Assembly: GCA_037576195.1 (NCBI GenBank)
Contig: CM075102.1
Location: forward strand, 26,718,745-26,782,744
Direction of reading: 5' to 3'
DNA from: Phytoseiulus persimilis
Taxonomy: Eukaryota > Arthropoda > Arachnida > Mesostigmata > Phytoseiidae
DNA length: 64,000 nt
This document shows positions 62,564-64,000 of this stretch, piece by piece; within the stretch, counting starts at the first letter, position 1, and each line of letters begins with the position of its first letter. The position numbers were made by a program, and so were the translations under genes. The notes under the pieces are model-generated. The model saw only the letters and a list, made by a program, of their open reading frames with translations, was not told the DNA's origin and made no database searches.

Positions 62564-64000
62564 CTATTTACTATGCTGGTGGTGCGTTCGTGCCCGCGCC
62601 CCCTGATGAGATAGCTGACTGGTAGGCGGATGGTTCGGCAAGATGCAGTCCCGTAGGGTATTTCCATTCGGAGCAATGTCTCCTTGCGAGCCGAGATGCG
62701 CGATTTACATCGCCTACTTGATCACGGTCGACCCGTGATGGAAGCGGGTCAAGCCTCCAGGTCAGGATGGCCCATCTCGTCGCACAATCGGGCCAGGCTA
62801 CCCGGCTCCCACTGTCCGTCGTGTTCCGAGTTGAGAAGACACAAGGTAAGGGATTCGGGCCGTTCCAAGGTGGCACCGGCGGGACGTGTGGCTATGAAGC
62901 CAGTCGGCGTATTGTTTGTAGACGGCAGAATAAGGTGCCAACCGACACGAGGGATCGTCTGAGCATCACCAAGTTAGTCAGTGGGCGCTCCGCAAGGGTT
63001 GTTCGCCTGCTAACAAATCTTAGCCTCCTTGCGAAAGGGGCAAGACACTTGCTATAAGCGAAATGTGCTTGCGATAGATAGTCTCCTTGCCTTACTGCCC
63101 GCCTTACCACCCGTCCGCGTGCGTGCGTGCAGGCTGGGTCACCCTGTGTTGACGGGGCGCACCGGGCATAGAAGGGGGGAGGGGCAATGCTTGTAGTCTT
63201 GCAAGCATTTCGCTGGAGAAGACGATGTTGGTGGTGAACTCCCCCCACCGCCAGCAGATGAACGGAGAGAGAAAGCGACTGGGGTGCTGATATCTTGGGA
63301 CACAGCAGTTATAGCAGATAACCCTTTGCTCTCTTCGCTTTGGCTAGATCTCCTTCGCCTTCCGAGTTCCCCGCATTAGCGGTGCTCGCTCAGTCAGTCT
63401 TGCCTTTTGGCGAGCTGACTTCAATCCAATCCCCAGCTGGCTACCGAGCGAATCGAACTCTCCGAGGGAAAACTGTTGATGCCATCCCTCAGGAAATCCC
63501 TTTGCCATGGAAACGCGTTCAGTTTTCCCGACTTGACTTCTCAATCTCTCCCCACGCGGCGCGAGTTCTCGATATCGACCGAGGAATCCTCGGCGTGGTC
63601 AAACGCCGACATCGACCGTCTGCTTTCGCGAGGGGTCGATAAACGTTTTGATTTGGATCTCGTGCCGAGGAACGTGTGACACCAACTCATGACATCGATG
63701 CGGAATTCCTGGATGGAGGGGACGGCGGACTCGGATCTTGCGCGACGTAGATCACAACGTCTTCTACTGTGAGTTTTCCGGTCGGTCATACCTGTTCCGA
63801 ACCCCCGCCTGTCGGGTTCGAGGCGCTACGACGACCCGGAGCGCGGTTGCTGACGACTGGTCGGTCGGAGGGAAGTAGCATGCCTCGATCACTCCGGAAA
63901 TCACGCAGTCGCCGTCCGTTCTCCGATCCATGCCCTAAAACGTGTTGATGAAACAGCTGATTTGAGGTCCGAAGGACGGGCGGGCGAGCAAGTGGGAGGC

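Larger units (their letters stand above)
48820..64000. other. Right-hand region with simple repeats; no recognised gene
   Basis: Continues the style of the 28-48 kb block. Open frames of about 280 codons occur at 55725-56573 (plus, with an ATG) and 56773-57627 (minus, no ATG at the frame start). A 225-codon minus frame covers 52756-53433. Their composition follows the local Ser/Arg/Pro-coding GC-rich repeats, and no domain is recognisable. A frame at 63479-63679 near the window edge is also unassigned. No tRNA, rRNA or transposon was recognised. Confidence 0.35.

Overview
This is nuclear genomic DNA of an animal. Genes are split by short spliceosomal introns (many of 90-140 nt), there are AATAAA poly(A) signals, and there are no operons or ribosome binding sites. 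Base composition is near 50% GC. The arthropod-style CUB protein, the compact introns and the gene set suggest an arthropod, perhaps a mite or other chelicerate; that placement is inference. Every splice model below comes from reading donors, acceptors and phases by eye.

Layout. (1) 1-5014, plus strand: the 3' part of the PTK7/off-track gene, a pseudokinase co-receptor of Wnt/planar-polarity signalling. Nine exons encode four Ig domains, one membrane helix and a degenerate tyrosine-kinase domain; the 5' end lies outside the window. The UAG stop is followed in the same frame by 122 more open codons rich in Lys/Arg/His/Ser, which is the most striking observation here. (2) 7014-8900, minus strand: a complete two-exon PIGZ (GPI mannosyltransferase 4), tail-to-tail with PTK7. 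(3) 8.9-22 kb: sparse DNA with two 32-nt-period minisatellites, a BEL/Pao gag-like ORF on the minus strand, a candidate three-exon small secreted protein (19009-19812), and scattered coding-like fragments I could not join. (4) 22114-24383, plus strand: a complete six-exon secreted CUB protein of 337 residues whose exon phases all agree. (5) About 24.4-64 kb: a long block, often CpG- and trinucleotide-rich, with microsatellites and homopolymers. I recognise no protein family in it. It holds one candidate initial exon (48721-48819), a homeobox-type palindrome (36776-36789) and many accidental open frames. It may be the upstream region, 5' UTR or introns of a large neighbouring gene.

The three clear genes are unrelated in function: a cell-surface signalling receptor, an ER GPI-anchor enzyme and a secreted CUB protein. 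Apart from the convergent PTK7/PIGZ pair there is no sign that they act together.
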